Source of the DNA: Ottelia alismoides
Lineage: Eukaryota > Streptophyta > Magnoliopsida > Alismatales > Hydrocharitaceae
DNA: 64,000 nt
Assembly (NCBI GenBank): GCA_037367405.1
Contig: JAZKJV010000603.1
Location: 310,001-374,000, forward strand
Direction: 5' to 3'
Shown here: positions 59,041-64,000 of the stretch, piece by piece
Layout of the letters: each line of letters starts with the position of its first letter
How positions within the stretch are numbered: position 1 is the first letter of the stretch
Made by a program: the position numbers and the translations under genes
Notes under the pieces: model-generated
Databases searched by the model: none
What the model was told of the DNA's origin: nothing
The model's input: only the letters and a program-made list of their open reading frames with translations

Positions 59041-61059
59041 TACAAATCAAAATTTTCAAACTTCAAAGTATTTTAAAATGACAATGCAATGTAAATAAGT
59101 TGCATCATGATAAAAGGGAGTGGCAATTCGACATGCGTTCTTGGTTGGAAAAAAAGATAGAGTTTGGTAACTTTCTTTCGTGCTCAAACCCAAATGAATG
59201 CAACTTTATTAATAAAATTAATATATTGTATTATATAATATATAATACTAATATAATAACAAGAGATTCACTTATATTATATTAGGGTAAAATTGGGCTG
59301 TCTCCTAGGGAGATAGCAACAAATATTATATTCGTCGGTAATTTCAAACATAAAAAATAATTTCGCAGTGAATAATATCATCATTATATATTTAACAACG
59401 GTTGATTTAGTGATGGATTTTGAGGAAAAACTCATTATAGAGTAATTTTGATGTAGTGTTTAGTGGTCGCTACATTAAGGGGCGATGGACTCAATGCCAT
59501 TTTGTTGAGGGAAGGGAAAGGTGCGGTTGGCATAAGCAATGTTGAGGCTATTGAGGCCATTGAAGTGGGTATCGACCGTGGATGGGAAAGGTGTATATGA
59601 TAATCAGGGTCGGTCTTGAGGATTGTTTTGGGGTGCAACGTGTGATCTTTGCATTTGATCCTATCTTTAATTTAAAGTATAACCTCTTTTACATGAATGG
59701 TTTCCTGACCTTTAGATTACTAATAGTCAATTACGATTCTTAACACTATCGTTTCCTCTTAGATAAAACTCTAAAATAACTCTTGCAAAGGTCCTCCAAT
59801 ATGAAAAAGACTGTGTTCGATTCACTGAGACATATATAGCCTTCAATATCTGCATCCACTGCAAGATTAGCGGTCAAAATTTTATAGAAAATCCATATTT
59901 CTTTCTAGTTACTTCTAAAGTTCTTTAGAATAGTATGAATTAAATTAAAAAATATCAAAAAAACTTACAAAGGCCTAAATTTAACCATTTGTTTTTGGAA
60001 TTTATCACTTATACACATCTTAACTTTGACGTGTTCAGTTATGCCCCTCTATTTTTTTAATATTAGTTCTTCCTTTGCTTTCTTGTAATTTTATCACTTA
60101 TGACATTCCATTATTTGACCATCAATGAAATGAACTAAAACATGATTTTTACAAACTGTAGTGTGGCTAAGAGGAGCATACTTATCAAAACAAATCCACC
60201 CCTCCCTCCACCACCTCCATACAAACCTTCTGTCCCGACCTCCTTCGTCGCCCAGATCCGGCATCAACTTTATGAGACACGACATGTCAATGATGCACCA
60301 AGGATTATGAGTCGATCGCACCTGTTCCAACGCCTCACACCGAAGCTCAGTCATCCATCGACACCAGCCAAAGAAGAAGGGATGATGAAATAGTATTGTT
60401 GCCATAGCATCTCCATGCACTAGAAGATAAAGGGGACATGAATGAAAGGAAGAAAGAGGTGGAAACATGATTTGTTGAGTGGGTTGGACTAGAAATGGGG
60501 AGAGTTGATGCGAATTTGGTGAGTGATTTCCCTCTAATCTAATCGGAAAGGAAGATGTTTGGATTGAAATCTATGGAATGCGATAGAGGCACTCAATCAC
60601 GGATGGTATCAAATTGAGCAAAAAAATAGAGGCGAAATCTGGTCGCGAATAATAAATAGGAAGAGGATAAAGGTTTTAACTCAATAAAAATCAAATGAAA
60701 TGAGGAAAGAAGAAGTAGAAAAAGAAAATAAAGGTAAAAGAACTGGGAGAGGAGTCCTATAGTGTAGTGTTGTCGCCTTGATGCGTGACAGATGGAGGGT
60801 CATCATGCAGTGAAGGTGCGTGCATGGAGATGGGGATGCACATCACAACTCCCCGAGTCTACCTAGTCCAATGTCGCTCCTCACTCACTAAAGCTATTCA
60901 TGGATTGGCTTTGTCAATGTTGTTCTTGTTCTCTTACTCTCAATTTGGAGGGGGGGGGGTGGAAATATGAGGAAGGAATCAATAGAGGGAGGTGACAACC
61001 TATATATAGGCAAGGAATAGGACATCTAAGGAGGTTGTTTAGGGTTTTTGTAAGCGCCT
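59041..61059. other. Intergenic DNA, no gene recognised
   Basis: The longest frame is 124 codons on the minus strand (60094-60468), with a complementary plus-strand frame; neither has a motif I can name. A 9-base G run is at about 60951-60959. The stretch could include unrecognised transposon sequence. Confidence 0.4.
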
Positions 61060-61990
61060 GGCGAAACATTAATTCTGCAATGAAATGTTATTGTAGATTA
61101 TTTATCAATAAAGCTTATTGAATTACTCACTCCTTTTTTAGATTATAATATGCTTTCACTTTGGTTCCCTCTGTACAAGTAGAGTTATTTGCCTTGGCCA
61201 TCTTGAGATCATTTAGCTATTGACCCGATTGCTAGATCATAGGTGCTGGTGTTGAGTTGAATATCTAAAGTGTTAGACTAATGAATCAACCGCATCATCA
61301 AGTGATTATCAAGAAGAGATCTCCAGTCTGAGAAGGAGATGTCAATCCTTACTCCAAATGTTGACATCTAACAAACCTTTTGATGCCGGTGCTGATGCTG
61401 GTGATAAGTTGAATATCTAAAGTGTTAGATTGAGGACTCAACCGCACCATCAAGTGATTATCAAGAAGAGATTTCCAGTCCGAGAAGGAGAAGCCAATCC
61501 TTACTCCAAAGGCTGACATCCAACCAACTTTTTGATGAAAGTCATCTGCATGGGAATAGAGATTCGGAGATGTTGGATGAGTTAAGTCTAAGAGTAGACT
61601 TAGCGAGATAAATATAACAAAGACCTATGTGATATGCTGTCGCAATATAGGCATGCTTCCTCTGACTAGATATTGATGTATCACTTTATGTTTGCGTATA
61701 TACATTGGAATAGACCATTAGGTTGTTGACCTAATCAAGGTCTTCATACCAACGTTCTAGTGTGCATATGAGTGTCACAATCTCTTAAAGGGATAATACA
61801 TGTTCACCACTGAACCGAAAAGTATGAGCTCACTCATGAAATATGTGGATAAAACAGATTCCATCGATGGTTGTTTTGGAAAAACAAGATTTGTAGGTAT
61901 GTGATGAAGCACTAAGTCGCTACTCTAATTATGTCAAATTATAGTATGAGCGATCATATGTTTAACAAGAACCACTTGAAAATATCTTGG
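61060..61990 (+). repeat. Truncated LTR of the 21-31 kb family, reversed
   Basis: It follows the reverse complement of about 23880-23160: cttggccatctt, gaatatctaaagtgttaga, gttgttgacctaatcaaggtct and gagctcactcatgaaatat all occur in the same order in the intact LTRs. It is plus-oriented, whereas the complete element is minus-oriented. A segment of about 150 bp is tandemly duplicated (about 61245-61390 and 61400-61555). Confidence 0.7.
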
Positions 61991-62519
61991 TGAAGAGAGA
62001 GTGGTGAAATAAGGATATATATTTATATATAAAGAAATAATAAGGACTATATGTATATTATAAATACTATATAGTGTAATATATAATAAATCTGTAAAAA
62101 TCAGAAAATAATCAAAGAAAACAATCTTTTTTAAGGATTTAAAATAACTATAAGGTATTTATAATAATTAATAATAATATAAATTTTATATAATGATATA
62201 CATGCTATCTAGGGTATACTATATATAAATATATATATACACATAGTCAAAAAAAGAAAAATAAAATCTTTTTATGTTTTCCAAATATTTTTCTATTTTT
62301 ATGAATTTTTGGAGAATTCTTACAAATTTTTGGATTTTTAATTGAAAAGGGCAAAACAGGGACTGTTTAAATAGTTAGAATTGATTCGAGAATTAAAAAT
62401 AAGAAATGATCTCAAAATCTCTCAAAATCAATTTTAATAGATAGATAATATTATATAAAAATATAAAATAAAAACAAATATTTTTGGATTTTTTGAAAAT
62501 AATTTGGATTTTTTGAAAT
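61991..62519. other. AT-rich DNA between LTR fragment and gypsy fragment
   Basis: This is TA- and T-rich sequence without a gene. It may be internal noncoding sequence of a neighbouring element, but nothing diagnostic was seen. Confidence 0.4.
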
Positions 62520-64000
62520 TGAAAGATCTCGTCAGTTAGACTCTTATCCAACAGCCATTAGATTGGTCTCTTCCGTTAGAGATCACGACATATGCATCGG
62601 ATTTTGCACTTGGGAATGTGTTAGGAAAAAGTTGAGAGAAATTGCCCTGTGTCATTTACTATGCCAGCAAAACATTAGATGATGCACAAAGAAAGTATAT
62701 TGTTACAAAGAAAGAATTGTTGGAAGTAGTTTTCACCGTGGAGAAGTTCGGATCCGATTTTCTTGGATTTAAGTCATTGTTTTTGCTGACCACTTTGCTA
62801 TGCGTTACCTACAGGAGAAGAAGGATGCCAAATCAGAATCATGCCTACTTAAATGGATCCTTCTCCTCCAGGAATTCAACTTAGAAATAGAGACAAGCAT
62901 GAAGTTTAGAATGTGGTAGTAGACCATTTGTCAAGAATTGAATGCCAAGATACTCACCGATTGCAAAAACCTTTCCTGGTGAATCCATTCTCAACGTGGC
63001 ATCTCTCCCTTTGTATGTTGATATTGTGGACTACCTCATCTCTGGGGTGATCCCACGAGATTGGATGAGAATCAAGAAGGACATATTCATGTCTGACATT
63101 CATTTTTACCAGTGGGAAGATCCCTATCTATTCATGGAAGGAGCATATTGCATATGGTGTTGGTGTATTCCTTAGGAGGAGTACACAAGTGTCCTCGAGC
63201 ACTGTCATAAGCTCAAATATGGTGGACACCATTATGGAAATAGAACAACAACAATAATATTGTAGTGTGGCCTCTGGTGGCCCACACTATTCAAGGATGC
63301 CACAACATACGTCAAAGGTTGCACTGATTGTCAAAAGATGGGAGAAACCCATAGGGCAAAAGATTCTATGCCCCTCAAATTCATTCAAAATTTTGATGTG
63401 TTCGATTCTTGAAGTATTAATTTCATGGGCCCATTTTCTAACAATCAGGGCTATAAATACATTTTGTTTATCGTGGATTATGTGAGTCGATGGGTAGAAG
63501 ATATACTTGCTCGAGCCATTGATAGTCGAATGGTCTGTCAGTTCCTCAAAGATAACATCATTTCACGATTTTGTATTTCGAAAATTCTCATCTCGGGTAG
63601 GGGTAGCCACTTCATAAATAAAGAGGTTAAGAAACTTGTCAAGGAATACGTCATCGATCATTGTGTCTCTTCTCTATATCATCCTCAATCTAATGGCTTG
63701 ATATAATTATCAATCAGAGAAATCAACAAAATCCTGCAGAAACTTGTTAGTCCAGACAGAAAGATCTGGTCACAACTTATGGGATCAATTCTATGGGCTT
63801 ATCATATTGCCAATAAGTCTCCCTTGGGTATGCGACCCTATCATCTTGTGTACGAAAAGCCATGTCATTTGCCTGTGGAATTAATTCACAAATCTCTTTG
63901 GGCAGTAAACATCTGCAACCTTGACTCACAAAATGATTGTTAGAAAATAAAAGTAGATCTGAATAAGCTCTTGGAATTCAGTGACTATGCATACGATAAC
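62520..64000 (+). pseudogene. Ty3/gypsy pol fragment: RNase H and integrase, runs off the window
   Basis: The plus-strand reading starts DWSLPLEITTYASDFALGN, an RNase H block where the catalytic Asp before Ala-Ser-Asp is Tyr, followed by IYYASKTLDDAQRKY and EKFGSDFLG. Integrase follows: WWPTLFKDATTYV and CTDCQKMG (zinc region), FMGPF preceded by Asn instead of Asp, ISGRGSHF (Asp to Gly), YHPQSNGL, and the tail ILWAYHIANKSPLG to 64000. It is related to the integrase at 37515 but diverged, with many stops and frameshifts and two lost catalytic positions. It is inactive, of the Athila/Tat type, and continues beyond the right edge. Confidence 0.8.

Overview
The window is nuclear DNA of a flowering plant, probably a monocot. 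The monocot inference is weak: it rests mainly on the GC-rich coding sequence of the proline-rich protein gene and on the transposon style. Almost everything is nested, mostly decayed retrotransposons in AT-rich DNA. Only two pieces look like host genes. One is the last exon of an AP180/CALM-like clathrin assembly protein (16281-16625). The other is a complete single-exon hybrid proline-rich secreted protein with an eight-cysteine domain (55337-55975). I saw no tRNA, rRNA or CRISPR.

Left block (1-16280), a nest. It starts with the leader, primer-binding site and 2.9-kb 5' LTR of a minus-strand Athila-like Ty3/gypsy element (1-4740), which cuts into a minus-strand Ty1/copia element (4741-7712). 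Next comes a plus-strand LINE whose endonuclease part (7713-9690) and reverse-transcriptase part (13666-15725) are separated by a second, 3'-truncated minus-strand copia (9690-13665). The LINE tail lies about 550 bp upstream of the AP180-like exon. If that gene is functional, the whole nest sits in a very large intron.

Middle block (16626-32820). Gene-poor DNA with a small inverted-repeat element and a 25-base C run is followed by a minus-strand LINE (20343 to about 32360). That LINE is split by an LTR retrotransposon with 2.6-kb LTRs (21299-31704, 5-bp target duplication GATCT). The insert has a Met-tRNA primer site and almost no coding sequence left.

Right-middle block (32821-47852). A complete 15-kb minus-strand Athila-like Ty3/gypsy element has 3.09-kb LTRs, a perfect 5-bp target duplication ATTAT, a tRNA-Asp-type primer site and a polypurine tract. 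Its gag, protease, RT, RNase H and integrase are all recognisable but broken by frameshifts and stops. The integrase stretch is the best preserved.

Right block (47853-64000). AT-rich intergenic DNA holds two reversed fragments of the 21-31 kb LTR family (52436-52830, 61060-61990), a decayed plus-strand LINE (52860-54280), two related fold-back elements just upstream of the proline-rich protein gene, that gene itself, more anonymous DNA, and a plus-strand gypsy pol fragment running off the end (62520-64000).

The signals I find most worth a second look are structural and lie in the Athila-like elements. Polypurine-tract-like sequences are coupled to hairpins whose paired bases change together between copies. 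The LTRs of two distinct families share inverted pairs of palindromic G-boxes next to a long near-perfect hairpin.
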